From Bradyrhizobium diazoefficiens USDA 110 (GTDB taxonomy: Bacteria; Pseudomonadota; Alphaproteobacteria; Rhizobiales; Xanthobacteraceae): DNA of 64,000 nt. The notes below the pieces were generated by a model. That model was not told the origin of the DNA. It did no database searches and worked only from the letters and a program-made list of their open reading frames with translations. Numbering within the stretch: the first letter of the stretch is position 1; every line of letters starts with the position of its first letter. Below, in pieces: positions 43,313 through 52,993 of the stretch. The translations under genes were made by a program, and so were the position numbers. The stretch covers positions 4,760,001-4,824,000 of the forward strand of contig NC_004463.1 in NCBI RefSeq assembly GCF_000011365.1, written 5' to 3'.

Positions 43313-44380
43313 TCACGCCACCCGGCTGTGCGTCTCAACGGCAAATTCCGGATCCGCTTCGCAGATCACGCGGTTGCGGCCGTTGCGCTTGGCGGCGTAG
43401 AGGCAGGCATCGGCGCGTTCGATCAGCGCGTCGGTGTCGTCGCCCGGCTTGAGCATGGAGACGCCGACGGAGATGGTGACGCGGCCGAGAATCTCGCCGG
43501 TGGACTTCTTCTTCAACTCCTTCGCCATCACGGCGCGGCGGATGTGATCGGCGACCGTGAGGGCCTGGCGCAGCGCCGTGTTGGGCAGCAGGACGGCGAA
43601 CTCCTCGCCGCCGTAGCGCGCGGTGATGTCCTGGCCCTTGATGGTCTGCTTCATGGACAGGCCGACCAGGCGCAGCACCTGGTCGCCGGTGAGATGGCCG
43701 TAGGAATCGTTGAACGACTTGAAGTGGTCGATGTCGAACAGCAGCAGTGACAGCGGCTCGCCCGATGCGAGCGCACTCTGAACGGCCATGCCGATCATGC
43801 GATCGAAATATTTGCGGTTGCCGAGGCCCGTGAGCGGGTCGGTCAGGCTCTCGGCACGGATCGCCTCCAGGCTCTGCTGGAGATTGCTGATCTCGTTCCT
43901 GGACAGCGTCAGCCGGTCTTCCAGCGCCTTGTTGGTCTCACGCATCTCGCTGGTCGAGCGCACCAGCGTCTCGACGATCGCCTTGATCTGCTCGCGGCTC
44001 TTGGCCGACGACAGCCGTTCTGTCGCGCCCGACAGGCTGGCGTCGTAGGAGCCGGTCATGCCGAGCGCATCGCCGAGAACCTTCATCACGTCATCGATCT
44101 CGCCGATGACGCGCGCACCGACCTTGTCGATGCGGTCGGTGGTCTTGATGTGGGAGAGATAGGTCTCGTAGATCTGCTCGAGATCGGCTTCGGTCAGCTT
44201 GCCGTGGCGGGCCAGCGTCTCGTTGATGATCTTGTTGAGCGGTGCGTTGTAGCCGGTCGCGTAGACGTACCAGATCTCGTAATTGCGGGGAATTGCCGTC
44301 TGCCGAAGCGATCGGATCTGACCGAGCGCCACCTCGGCGAACGCCATCGTGCGTTCGTGTTCGTCAAGCACCTTGACCAC
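43313..44380 (-). CDS. GGDEF-domain diguanylate cyclase
   Basis: 355 residues from GTG 44380. The N-terminal 165 residues are helical, with no membrane segment and a coiled coil at about 135-175 (SREQIKAIVETLV, LSRNEISNLQQSLEAI) leading to the catalytic domain (GLGNRKYFDRM, FDIDHFKSFNDSYGHLTGD, ARYGGEEFAVLLPN). The GGEEF active site is intact, so it should make cyclic di-GMP from GTP. The RxxD allosteric inhibition site is K-G-Q-D here, so product inhibition may be lost. Target pathways unknown. Upstream of fabA by 98 bases. Confidence 0.93.
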   Translation of the reverse strand: MVKVLDEHERTMAFAEVALGQIRSLRQTAIPRNYEIWYVYATGYNAPLNKIINETLARHGKLTEADLEQIYETYLSHIKTTDRIDKVGARVIGEIDDVMKVLGDALGMTGSYDASLSGATERLSSAKSREQIKAIVETLVRSTSEMRETNKALEDRLTLSRNEISNLQQSLEAIRAESLTDPLTGLGNRKYFDRMIGMAVQSALASGEPLSLLLFDIDHFKSFNDSYGHLTGDQVLRLVGLSMKQTIKGQDITARYGGEEFAVLLPNTALRQALTVADHIRRAVMAKELKKKSTGEILGRVTISVGVSMLKPGDDTDALIERADACLYAAKRNGRNRVICEADPEFAVETHSRVA

Positions 44381-44543
44381 GGAACATACCCCACGGCGGC
44401 CAATGCATCGTCGACCGCAGCAATGCTTAAATTATGTTCGTAGGCTAACGGACGATCGTGAACGACCCGTAAATATACGTTCACGAATGCGCCTGAAAAC
44501 GTGTGCGGCGCTCTGTCTCAACCAGCCTGAAACGCGTCGCGCT

Positions 44544-46046
44544 TCAGGCGCCGGCGGGGGAGCGGACCGGGCGCAACAGAAACGCCGGAAGGTGGGAATG
44601 ATCGCCCGGCTCGGTGTCGGCCTCGCGCTGGCGGCGCGGTTCGGGACGGCCGATCGACGGCACATGCGACGCATTGGCCTGCGGGCGCGAGCCGTGACGC
44701 GGCTCGGGTGATGGCCTGGCTTCGCGCGGAGGTCTCGGCTCGCGTGCGGGCCTCGCCTCGGGGGCGGGGCGTGCTTCGGCTGAAGGCCGCGCCTCGCGCG
44801 GCTCGTGGCTGCGCTCACGGTCGCGGCCGCGTTGCGGCTTGCCGCGTCCGCCGCGTGAACGTTCGCGGCCGCGCTGCTCGCGCGGACGGTCGGTCGCATC
44901 GCCGGCTTCTGCGTGGACTTCGTAGTCGCCTTCAGCGCGCGGAATGCTCTGGCCGATCAGCTTCTCGATCGCAACCATCGACTTCTGGTCGAGCGGCGTG
45001 ACGATCGAGATCGCCGTACCACTGCGGCCGGCGCGGCCGGTGCGGCCGACGCGATGGACGTAGTCGTCGGGATGATGAGGGACGTCGAAATTGAAGACGT
45101 GGCTGACCTCGGGGATGTCGAGGCCGCGGGCCGCGACGTCGGAGGCGACCAGCAACGGCAGCTCACCCTTGCGGAACTGCTCGAGTGCGGCCATGCGGGC
45201 CGGCTGGTCCATGTCGCCGTGTAGCGCGCCGACGCTGAAGCCGTGCTTCTGGAGCGATTTGTGAACGATCGCGACTTCGCGTTTGCGATTGCAGAAGATG
45301 ATCGCGTTCTTGAGATCCTTCGCCTCGCGCAGCAGGCGGCGGAGCAGTTCGCGCTTTTCATGCGCCTTTTTCCCGGCCGGGACCTGGGACTGCGTGACGG
45401 TGACGGCGGTGGTGGCGGGCTTGGAGACTTCAACCTTCTGCGGGTTGTGCAGGAAGGTCTCGGTGATGCGCCGGATTTCCGGCGGCATGGTCGCGGTGAA
45501 GAACAGGGTCTGCCGCGTGAACGGGACGAGCTTGCAGATGCGCTCGATGTCGGGAATGAAGCCCATGTCCAGCATGCGGTCGGCTTCGTCGATGACGAGC
45601 AACTCGACGCCGGTGAGCAGCAGGCCGCCGCGCTCGGTGTGGTCGAGCAGGCGGCCCGGGGTTGCGATCAGCACGTCGACACCGCGCGTCAGCTTGGCAT
45701 CCTGGTCGCCGAACGAGACGCCGCCGATCAGCAGGGCGACGTTGAGCTTCTGGCCGGCGCCGTAGCGATCAAAATTCTCTTTGACCTGTGCCGCGAGCTC
45801 GCGGGTCGGCTCCAGGATCAGGGTGCGCGGCATGCGCGCCCGGGCTCTGCCCTTTTCGAGGATGGTGAGCATCGGCAGCACGAAGGCCGCGGTCTTGCCG
45901 GTGCCGGTCTGGGCGATGCCGAGGACGTCCTTGCGTGCGAGGACGTGAGGGATCGCCTGTTCCTGAATGGGGGTGGGGGTGGTGTAACCGGTGGCCGCCA
46001 CTGCGGCGAGGACTTTTTCGGATAGTCCGAGATTTGAAAAGGACAT
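44544..46046 (-). CDS. DEAD-box RNA helicase (RhlE-like)
   Basis: 500 residues from ATG 46046 (MSFSNLGLSEKVLAAV). Motifs: Q motif TPIQEQAIP, AQTGTGKT, PTRELA, DEADRMLDMGF, TATMPPE, and HRVGRTGRAGRSG. The C-terminal 120 residues are low complexity with repeated EPR/PREARP/RGR units, an RNA-binding tail common in RhlE-type proteins. It unwinds RNA in ribosome assembly or mRNA turnover, often needed in the cold. The 290-base region upstream (46047-46336) has no gene and holds its promoter and leader, plus an AAAACC/GGTTTT hairpin near 46259-46274. Confidence 0.93.
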   Translation of the reverse strand: MSFSNLGLSEKVLAAVAATGYTTPTPIQEQAIPHVLARKDVLGIAQTGTGKTAAFVLPMLTILEKGRARARMPRTLILEPTRELAAQVKENFDRYGAGQKLNVALLIGGVSFGDQDAKLTRGVDVLIATPGRLLDHTERGGLLLTGVELLVIDEADRMLDMGFIPDIERICKLVPFTRQTLFFTATMPPEIRRITETFLHNPQKVEVSKPATTAVTVTQSQVPAGKKAHEKRELLRRLLREAKDLKNAIIFCNRKREVAIVHKSLQKHGFSVGALHGDMDQPARMAALEQFRKGELPLLVASDVAARGLDIPEVSHVFNFDVPHHPDDYVHRVGRTGRAGRSGTAISIVTPLDQKSMVAIEKLIGQSIPRAEGDYEVHAEAGDATDRPREQRGRERSRGGRGKPQRGRDRERSHEPREARPSAEARPAPEARPAREPRPPREARPSPEPRHGSRPQANASHVPSIGRPEPRRQREADTEPGDHSHLPAFLLRPVRSPAGA

Positions 46047-46336
46047 TGAGCCTCTGGTCGAAACCGCCGTTCGGAATCGAGGGTAATAAGGCTGGTCGCG
46101 TTCCACCCCGAAACGGCGCGCTCTCTAGGAAGCTGGGGGTGCTGACTCACGCGAACAAAGCGCAAGGCTCAGGAATCGCTCTTCGATCCGAGCTGCGTCG
46201 CCCCGGAACATAGGCGGGAATTGGCCAAAGTCAATGGAGCAGGCGCGGGAAGGCCCTAAAAACCCTGAGGTTTTACCCAAATAGCGGGCCCGGCTGGGGT
46301 TTTTCGCCTCGGCCATTGGCCGGGCGGAGGCAGCGC

Positions 46337-47332
46337 CTAATGCCCTTCTGGGACCCGAGCCCGGAAGTCGCCGGGGGCCATGCCATAGGCGGCGTTGAAG
46401 ACCCGGTAATAGGTCGCCAAGCTCTCGAAGCCGCAGGAGGTCGCGATGTCGGCGATCAGCCGCTCCGGCGCCTCGCGCAGCAGGCGGCGGCTTCTCTTCA
46501 GGCGCTCGTCGGTCACGGTCTGCGAGAAGCTCTTCTCCGCGGCTTCGAACAGCATGTGCAGGTGACGCACGGAAACGCCGAGCAGGTCGGCCACCATCGC
46601 CGGCGCCAGATCCGGGTTTTGCAGCTGGCGCGCGATCAGACGCCGCGCCTGCGAAAGACGGGCGGTCCGCAGCGCAGCCTGCCCGAGCCGGCTGCCAGGG
46701 CGCACGATGCCGCGCTCGATCAGCGCGAGGTGGGCCAGGGCCTGAACCAAGGAGGTCTGGACCAGGGAGGTCGCATCGGCAGCACCGTCATCGCCAGCAC
46801 CGTCATCGCCAGCGGCGACCTCGCCGAGATCGGCAAAGCAGGCCGCGAGCAGGGGCGCCAGCGCATGGTCATTGAAGGTCTTCGGCGTGAGTTCGCGGAT
46901 GCGCCTGTCCTGCGCCGGGATGCGGCTCACCGGGATCTTCAGGATGCGCAGGTGGAAGCCCCCGGCGTCGAGTGGCGCGGTGCGATAGGGCAGGTCGGTA
47001 TGGCTGGTGGCGAAGCTGCCATTGGCGATCGCGAAGTCGGATCCGCGCATGCCGCCGAACCAGCCGCCGCTGCCGAGCTGCTGGTAGACGCAGATGCTGT
47101 CGCCGGGTGTGTAGGCGATGTCGGAGGTGCTGCGCTCGACCGTGTAGGGCGAGGCCTTCAGCTCGACGAGACCGCCAGCGCCGAGCTGGCGCAGTGAGAA
47201 TTCGCCGAAGAAGTCCGCGCGCCGTTCGCGCTCGAGCTCGGCGGTGACGCCGAACAGGCCCTTGGCGCGCACCTCGCGCCAATAGTCGAAGCGCTCCTGC
47301 GGCTCGACCTCGTCAGTGCACCAGCGATACAC
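46337..47332 (-). CDS. AraC family transcriptional regulator
   Basis: 331 residues from GTG 47332, which has GAGGGG five bases upstream and begins at the conserved VYRWCTDEVEPQERFDYWRE; upstream ATG at 47485 would add 51 residues of no clear homology. N-terminal AraC_binding_2-like domain, then a C-terminal double helix-turn-helix (VADLLGVSVRHLHMLFE, IADIATSCGFESLATYYRVFNAAYGMAPGDF). In the middle two adjacent tandem micro-duplications code for GDDGAGDDGA and TSLVQTSLVQ. The divergent caspase-like gene is a candidate target. The inducer is unknown. Confidence 0.88.
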   Translation of the reverse strand: MYRWCTDEVEPQERFDYWREVRAKGLFGVTAELERERRADFFGEFSLRQLGAGGLVELKASPYTVERSTSDIAYTPGDSICVYQQLGSGGWFGGMRGSDFAIANGSFATSHTDLPYRTAPLDAGGFHLRILKIPVSRIPAQDRRIRELTPKTFNDHALAPLLAACFADLGEVAAGDDGAGDDGAADATSLVQTSLVQALAHLALIERGIVRPGSRLGQAALRTARLSQARRLIARQLQNPDLAPAMVADLLGVSVRHLHMLFEAAEKSFSQTVTDERLKRSRRLLREAPERLIADIATSCGFESLATYYRVFNAAYGMAPGDFRARVPEGH

Positions 47333-47538
47333 GATAGCCCCTCGTCCGCGAACGGAATTGCGCCTAAGAGAAACCAGATTCCAGCTGTTCTTGCCATAGG
47401 CCCAGACGATGGAACCGGTGGCTGTGCCGGTTGAACCGCCGCTATGGCTGGACCGACTATGACAACAACGGCCGAAGGTCGCCAATGGACTGTACGAGGG
47501 GCGCCGGCGGTAAGCCGTCCTGCAACGGGAATTTTTCG

Positions 47539-49053
47539 ATGACGCGTCGGCTTTTCAGAATTCTGGTGACCCTTGGCCTCGCGGCGAGCCTTGGCGGCTT
47601 CGCGCTTCCCGCCTGCGCCGAGAAGCGCGTCGCGCTCGTCGTCGGCAACAACGACTACAGGAATGTCCCGAAACTGCTCAAGGCGGTCAACGACGCCCGC
47701 ACCATGGGCGACACGCTGAAGCAGCTCGGCTTCTCGGTGATGGTGGCTGAGAACCAGAGCCGGCAGCAATTCTCCGAGACGCTGCTTGCGTTCGACCGGG
47801 CGATCGAGCCCGGCGACACCGCGTTCTTCTTCTATGCCGGCCACGGTTTCGAGATCGCGGGCCAGAACTACCTGCTGCCGACCGACGTGCCGGCGGCGAC
47901 GGAAGGGCAGGAAGAGCTGGTGCGCGACGCCTCCATCCTGGCGGACCGCATCGTCGAGCGCCTTCAAAACAAGAAGGCGCGGACCTCGATCCTGGTGTTC
48001 GACGCTTGCCGCAACAATCCGTTCGAGCGCAAAGGGACCCGCGCGGTCGCCGGCGGCGGCGGGCTCGCGCCGATGATGCAGCTGCCCGAAGGCGTGTTCT
48101 CCGTGTTCTCGGCCGGTCCCCGCCAGACCGCGCTCGATCGCCTCTCCAACGACGACGCCGATCCCAATTCGGTGTTCACGCGCACCTTCGCCAAGGAGCT
48201 GCTGCAACCCGGCGAGAACCTCGTGCAGGTGGCGCAGCGCACCCGCCGTCTCGTCAGCGAGATGGCCGATACCGTCAAGCACAGGCAGGTGCCGGTCTAT
48301 TTCGACCAGATGGTCGACGACGTCTTCTTGAGCGGCGCCGCGAAAGACGCGGCTGCGCGCCCGGCCGATCCACCGCCGCAGAAGCTTGCGGCACTGCCGC
48401 CGGTGTCGGTGCCGCGCGTGCCGAAGGAGGAAACCACCAACGCGCCGATCGCGAGCTTCTCGCGCCACAATGGCGGCTGGAGCGTGGTGTTCTCCTTCGC
48501 CGATCCGACGCTCGGCATTTCCTGGCGCATGGCCGGCAATGGCGATTTCCGCGAGACCGGATTCATCGACACGCTCGATCCGCGCACGCGCAAGCGGATG
48601 CCGAACCCGTCGATCGAATTGCCGCCGGATGCACAGGCCGGCACCATCGAGGTCCGCTATGTCGATCAGTCGGGCGACATGCAGGGCCCGTTCCCGATCA
48701 GGTTCGATCCCGAGGCCGCGCTGATCCGCGACCAGCGCAAGATCCTCGACATGACCGCGACGAGCTGGCTGTCATTCCGCGAGTTCAACGGGCTGCTCGT
48801 CTACTACACGCACCTCGTGTCCTACCGCTGTGCCATCCGCGAGGTGCGCATCGGCATCGACACCGCGGTACCCAATCAGGTGCTGAAGATGCCGGGGTGT
48901 GACATGCGCGACCCCAGCGCGATCACCGCCGGCATGCCGCTCTACATGAAGCTCGCTCCGGCCACGCAGTTCGTCTCGGTGGAGCTGACCTATCGCGACG
49001 GCAGCGTATCGGAGATCAAGAGTTTTCGCGCGGCGAACCGCAGCAACAACTGA
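47539..49053 (+). CDS. Secreted caspase-like (C14) protein
   Basis: 504 residues from ATG 47539. The N terminus MTRRLFRILVTLGLAASLGG with ACAE is a signal peptide (cleavage near residue 27). The C14 domain follows: VALVVGNNDYRNVPKLLKAVNDA, histidine H102 in FYAGHGFEI, cysteine C157 in FDACRNNPF, so the His-Cys dyad is complete. Residues 330-500 form a second, unrelated beta-rich region with no recognisable domain. Such periplasmic metacaspase-like (orthocaspase) proteins are frequent in rhizobia; substrates are unknown. Divergent from the AraC gene. Confidence 0.88.
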   Translation: MTRRLFRILVTLGLAASLGGFALPACAEKRVALVVGNNDYRNVPKLLKAVNDARTMGDTLKQLGFSVMVAENQSRQQFSETLLAFDRAIEPGDTAFFFYAGHGFEIAGQNYLLPTDVPAATEGQEELVRDASILADRIVERLQNKKARTSILVFDACRNNPFERKGTRAVAGGGGLAPMMQLPEGVFSVFSAGPRQTALDRLSNDDADPNSVFTRTFAKELLQPGENLVQVAQRTRRLVSEMADTVKHRQVPVYFDQMVDDVFLSGAAKDAAARPADPPPQKLAALPPVSVPRVPKEETTNAPIASFSRHNGGWSVVFSFADPTLGISWRMAGNGDFRETGFIDTLDPRTRKRMPNPSIELPPDAQAGTIEVRYVDQSGDMQGPFPIRFDPEAALIRDQRKILDMTATSWLSFREFNGLLVYYTHLVSYRCAIREVRIGIDTAVPNQVLKMPGCDMRDPSAITAGMPLYMKLAPATQFVSVELTYRDGSVSEIKSFRAANRSNN

Positions 49054-49081
49054 GGTGTCGCGCAGGCGGCGTCCGCCGCCG

Positions 49082-49405
49082 CTACGCGCGGCGCTTCCTG
49101 ATGCGGCGCTTGATGGACTCGACGGCTTCGATCAAGGGCGGAGCCAGCGAGAAGAGCGCGCCCATCGCGATCGAAATGATGACATGGCGAAGCAGGAGCT
49201 TCTCCGGCTCCTCGAACGGATAGCCGTTCTGGTCGATGGGCACCGGCGCAAGCGTGCCGGTCTGCCGCCGATGCGACTTCCGCGGCGGGATCATGATCAC
49301 GACGAAAAGCACGTTGATCAGGATCCAGACGCCGAGCAGTATGAGGATAGTCCGCACCGCAATTTCCTGAAAGAAATCGAAATTCGTTGCAACGCTAACG
49401 GGCAT
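49082..49405 (-). CDS. Two-span membrane protein of unknown function
   Basis: 107 residues. One hydrophobic segment at about 18-40 (ILILLGVWILINVLFVVIMI) and a second at 72-92 (VIISIAMGALFSLAPPLIEA), separated by a proline/basic loop. C terminus very basic (RRIRKRRA). The ends of this gene and the caspase gene lie 28 bases apart (convergent). Not recognised. Confidence 0.6.
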   Translation of the reverse strand: MPVSVATNFDFFQEIAVRTILILLGVWILINVLFVVIMIPPRKSHRRQTGTLAPVPIDQNGYPFEEPEKLLLRHVIISIAMGALFSLAPPLIEAVESIKRRIRKRRA

Positions 49406-49476
49406 TCACAGCTGCGGCAAATTAAACTTGCTTGCTGCACCGCACAGAAAACTTAAGTCGTAAATGAGGGGCGGCC

Positions 49477-50712
49477 TTGAACCCGAGTTCCTCCGTAAAA
49501 GTCCGGTGTTGCATCGTCGGCGGCGGACCCGCCGGCATGATGCTCGGCTATCTCCTGGGGCGCGCGGGCATCGACGTCGTGGTGCTGGAGAAGCATGCGG
49601 ATTTCTTTCGCGACTTTCGCGGCGACACCGTGCATCCATCGACGCTCCAGGTGATGGATGAGCTCGGCCTGATCGACGGTTTCCTGAAGCTGCCGCACCA
49701 GCGCTTGCAGAAGATGGACGGCCTGTTCGGCGGTACGCCGGTGCGCATCGCCGATCTGAGCCGGCTGAACACGAAGTACCCGTTCATCGCCTTCATGCCG
49801 CAATGGGACTTCCTGAACTTCCTGCGCGAGGCCGGCAAGCGCTTCGCCTCGCTCAGGGTGATGATGAACACGGAAGCCGTCGACCTGATCCGCCGCGGTG
49901 AGACGTTCGCCGGCGTGCGGGCAAAGACGCCGGAGGGACCGATCGACATCGAGGCGGATCTCACCATCGCCTGCGACGGCCGGCATTCGACGGTGCGCGA
50001 GCGCGCCGGTCTCGAGGTCGTGGAAATCGGCGCACCGATGGACGTGCTGTGGTTTCGCGCCGGCCGCAAGGCGGACGAGACGGAAAGTGTGTTCGCGCGC
50101 GTCGAGCCCGGCAAGATGATGATCACCTTCGACCGCGGCGACTATTGGCAATGCGCCTACGTCATCGCCAAGGGGCAGCACGATGCGGTGAAGGCGAGGG
50201 GATTGCAGGCGCTGCTCGACGACGTCGTGCGCATGGCGCCGATCCTCCGAAGCGGCATTGCCGACGTGAAGAGCTTCGACGACATCAAGCTGCTCACCGT
50301 TGCGATCAACCGCCTGGCGCGCTGGACGCGGCCGGGCCTGCTTCTCATCGGCGACGCCGCGCATGCGATGTCGCCGGTCGGCGGCGTCGGCGTCAATCTC
50401 GCCGTGCAGGATGCGGTCGCGACCGCCAACCTGCTCGCGGACAAGCTTCAGCACGGCTGCCCGTCCGAGGATGAGCTCGACGCCGTGCGCCGCCGGCGCG
50501 AGTTCCCGGTGAAGATGACGCAAGCCATGCAGGTGATCGTGCAGAACAACATCATCAGCGGCGCCCTGCAGGGCGGCGACCGGCCGTTGAAGGTGCCGCT
50601 GATCGTGCGCCTGATCACCGCGCTGCCATGGCTCCAGGGCATCCCGGCGCGCCTGATCGCGCTCGGCGTGCGGCCCGAGCACGTTCAGTCCAAGGCCGCG
50701 CCGGCATCGTAG
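49477..50712 (+). CDS. FAD-dependent aromatic hydroxylase-like monooxygenase
   Basis: 411 residues from a TTG start at 49477 with GAGGGG six bases upstream. FAD-binding GGGPAGMMLGYLLGRAG, the DG motif CDGRHSTVRERAG, and LLIGDAAHAMSPVGGVGVN form the PHBH/UbiH family signature. It is a flavoprotein that likely hydroxylates a ring or related substrate using NAD(P)H and O2. Residues after 330 show a hydrophobic tail. Substrate unknown. In many rhizobia this protein is annotated only as FAD-dependent oxidoreductase. Confidence 0.9.
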   Translation: MNPSSSVKVRCCIVGGGPAGMMLGYLLGRAGIDVVVLEKHADFFRDFRGDTVHPSTLQVMDELGLIDGFLKLPHQRLQKMDGLFGGTPVRIADLSRLNTKYPFIAFMPQWDFLNFLREAGKRFASLRVMMNTEAVDLIRRGETFAGVRAKTPEGPIDIEADLTIACDGRHSTVRERAGLEVVEIGAPMDVLWFRAGRKADETESVFARVEPGKMMITFDRGDYWQCAYVIAKGQHDAVKARGLQALLDDVVRMAPILRSGIADVKSFDDIKLLTVAINRLARWTRPGLLLIGDAAHAMSPVGGVGVNLAVQDAVATANLLADKLQHGCPSEDELDAVRRRREFPVKMTQAMQVIVQNNIISGALQGGDRPLKVPLIVRLITALPWLQGIPARLIALGVRPEHVQSKAAPAS

Positions 50713-50891
50713 CGCTGTAATCGGGTAGGGATAATTTCGCGTTAAATCGCGCGCGGCGCGTTGCGGGCGTGCAACAGCGCAGACGGATTCAAGCACCGCA
50801 ACCTGCCAATCCGGCGTCTTAACTTTGTTGATTCAAATTTGAGTAAGACCTGCATGTGAGCGTGCGCCCATCAAAGGACACGGGGTGTACC

Positions 50892-51658
50892 ATGCGTAAC
50901 AAATTGATTGCCGCCTTCGCCTGCACGACCGCGCTGGTTTCGACCGGCGCCGCGTCCGCCGCCGATCTCGGTGCGCGCTACACGAAGGCGCCCGCCTATG
51001 TCGAGCCGCTGTTCAACTGGACCGGTTTCTATGTGGCGGCCACATCGGTGGCGCCTGGACCAACGAGCAGTTCATCAACAACGGCAACAGCGGCGGCTTC
51101 GGCGATCTGGTTCCGGGACAGGGCTATCGTCAGCGCAACTCGGGCGTCCTCGGCGGCGCGCAGATCGGCTACAACTGGCAGGCGAACAACTACGTGTTCG
51201 GCATGGAAGGCACGATCTCCGGCCTCGATAACAAGGGGTCGTTCCTGAATACTGCGTTCGGTGCCGGTGACGACGTGTTCTCCTGGCGCGCCAATGTGCT
51301 TGCGACCGTCGTCGGCCGCGCTGGTTTCGCCGTGCAGAACAACCTGTTCTACATCAAGGGCGGCTATGCGGGCGTGAACAACCGCCTGTCGGTCAGCGAT
51401 ACGGTTGGCCCGGCGACGGGCTCGGGCGGTCAGACCCACTGGGCCAACGGCTGGACCGTCGGCGCCGGCTGGGAATACGGCGTCACCCGCAACTGGATCG
51501 TCGGCCTCGAATACAATTACGCGGCCTTCGGCAGCCAGACCTATCAGCTCGGCGGCACCACGACCAACTACACCTTCGACGCCAAGCCGCGCGACCTTCA
51601 GTGGGCCGTCGTGCGCGCGAGCTACAAGTTCGACGCGCCGGTCATCGCGCGCTACTGA
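50892..51658 (+). pseudogene. Frameshifted outer membrane beta-barrel protein (Omp25-like)
   Basis: Signal peptide and mature start are clear (MRNKLIAAFACTTALVSTGAAS-AAD). At NWTGFYV the sequence has GG at 51034-51035 where GGG is expected; adding one G restores GGHIGGAWTNEQF and then GGAQIGYNWQANNYVFGMEG through to the terminal VIARY, the barrel C terminus. The repaired protein is about 255 residues. As read, the second half from MFGMEGTISG on is in another frame. Likely a sequencing indel. A rho-independent terminator follows. Confidence 0.85.
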
Positions 51659-51704
51659 GCAACCAACGACCAAGCAGCAGAAAAAGACGATCACTGACAA
51701 ATTC

Positions 51705-51734
51705 AAAGCCCCGGCATCGCCGGGGCTTCTTTTT
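51705..51734 (+). terminator. Rho-independent terminator after the beta-barrel gene
   Basis: GCCCCGG-CATCG-CCGGGGC hairpin followed by TTCTTTTT. Serves the plus-strand beta-barrel gene; the opposite side has a run of A, so it may also work for the convergent SDR gene. Confidence 0.85.
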
Positions 51735-51754
51735 GCGTGCAGCGAGCCTGCGCC

Positions 51755-52525
51755 TCAGGCCATGACCGAGAATCCGCCGTCGACGGGGATCGCGGTGCCC
51801 GTGACGAAGTTCGAGGCGGGCGAGGCGAGGAACACCGCGATGCCGGCGAAGTCGTCGATCTCGCCCCAGCGCCCCGCAGGCGTGCGCGCCAGCACGCGCT
51901 CGTGCAGGCCCGACACCTGCTGCCGCGCGCCGCGGGTGAGGTCGGTGTCGATCCAGCCCGGCAGGATGGCGTTGACCTGGATGTTGTCGGGCGCCCAGGC
52001 ATTGGCGCAGGCGCGCGTGTACTGCACGATGCCGCCCTTGCTCGCCGCATAGGCCGTCGCAAAGCTGGCGCCGAAGATCGACATCATCGAGCCGATGTTG
52101 ATCACCTTGCCGTTGCCGGACGCCTTCAGCGCCGGATAGGCCAGCTTCGAGCACACGAAGGCGCTGGTGAGGTTGGTGTCGATCACCTTGTTCCACTCGT
52201 CGAGCTCGAGCTCGTGCGGCGGCTTGCGGATGCTCATGCCGGCGTTGTTGATGAGGATGTCGATGCGGCCGAACTCCTTGACGACGCGGTCGATCATGGC
52301 TGCGACCGCCGCCTGGTCGGTCACGTCGGTGGTGACGGCGATCGCCTTAACACCGCGCTGTCTGAGATCGGCAACGGCCGCGGCCGACTTGGTTTCGTTG
52401 CGCCCGACCACGGCGATATCGGCGCCGGCATCGGCGAGCCCGTGCGCGAGGCCGAGCCCGATGCCGCCATTGCCTCCCGTGACGATCGCGACCTTGCCGC
52501 GGAGATCGAACCGGCTGGATGTCAT
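51755..52525 (-). CDS. SDR family NAD(P)-dependent oxidoreductase
   Basis: 256 residues. Rossmann motif TGGNGGIGLGLA, NNAG at about residue 91, and catalytic YAASK (Y-x3-K) in ATAYAASKGGIVQYTRA; ends FVTGTAIPVDGGFSVMA, a usual SDR tail. Reduces or oxidises an alcohol or ketone; substrate unknown. It follows a 61-residue membrane protein by 21 bases, probably in one transcript. Confidence 0.92.
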   Translation of the reverse strand: MTSSRFDLRGKVAIVTGGNGGIGLGLAHGLADAGADIAVVGRNETKSAAAVADLRQRGVKAIAVTTDVTDQAAVAAMIDRVVKEFGRIDILINNAGMSIRKPPHELELDEWNKVIDTNLTSAFVCSKLAYPALKASGNGKVINIGSMMSIFGASFATAYAASKGGIVQYTRACANAWAPDNIQVNAILPGWIDTDLTRGARQQVSGLHERVLARTPAGRWGEIDDFAGIAVFLASPASNFVTGTAIPVDGGFSVMA

Positions 52526-52546
52526 GCTTTCACTTCCTGGTTTCTT

Positions 52547-52732
52547 CTATTGGTTGCTTTGCCAGATCAGGACCAGCCCGAACCCGGCCATGGCAGCGCC
52601 ATAGCCGGCCCATTGCAACTGGTTGACCATGAAGCTCGATCGTGGCCAGGGAACGGTGCCCGTGCCCTGTCCGATCCAGAGCAGCCCGACGGCGGTCGCA
52701 AACAGGCCTGCTACAAGCAGAAATCTGCGCAT
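52547..52732 (-). CDS. Small two-span membrane protein upstream of the SDR gene
   Basis: 61 residues from ATG 52732, with a strong GGGGAGGA four bases before. Two hydrophobic segments, FLLVAGLFATAVGLLWIG (4-21) and WAGYGAAMAGFGLVLIW (41-57). Ends 21 bases before the SDR start. Good ribosome site and coding composition support it; function not known. Confidence 0.65.
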   Translation of the reverse strand: MRRFLLVAGLFATAVGLLWIGQGTGTVPWPRSSFMVNQLQWAGYGAAMAGFGLVLIWQSNQ

Positions 52733-52993
52733 GCATTCCTCCCCGTTGGCCTGGTTCTGTCGCAGCCCACGGCCTGAACGACTGCCGCGGCCACGAAAAC
52801 TTGGGCACACAGTAACCGTAGCTGCGGTTCGGATACAACGAGCGGGGCTCGCACAAGCGCCCGGCGTGAGCGGGAGCCACGGCGATTCGCACTGCTCGGG
52901 GTAGGGCGATACGGACCGGGCGGCGATCGAAGTCAGCTCGCCTGCGCCTACAAGGCGCTGAATGCGATCGTCCGCCGCCGGCATTCCCGCAAC

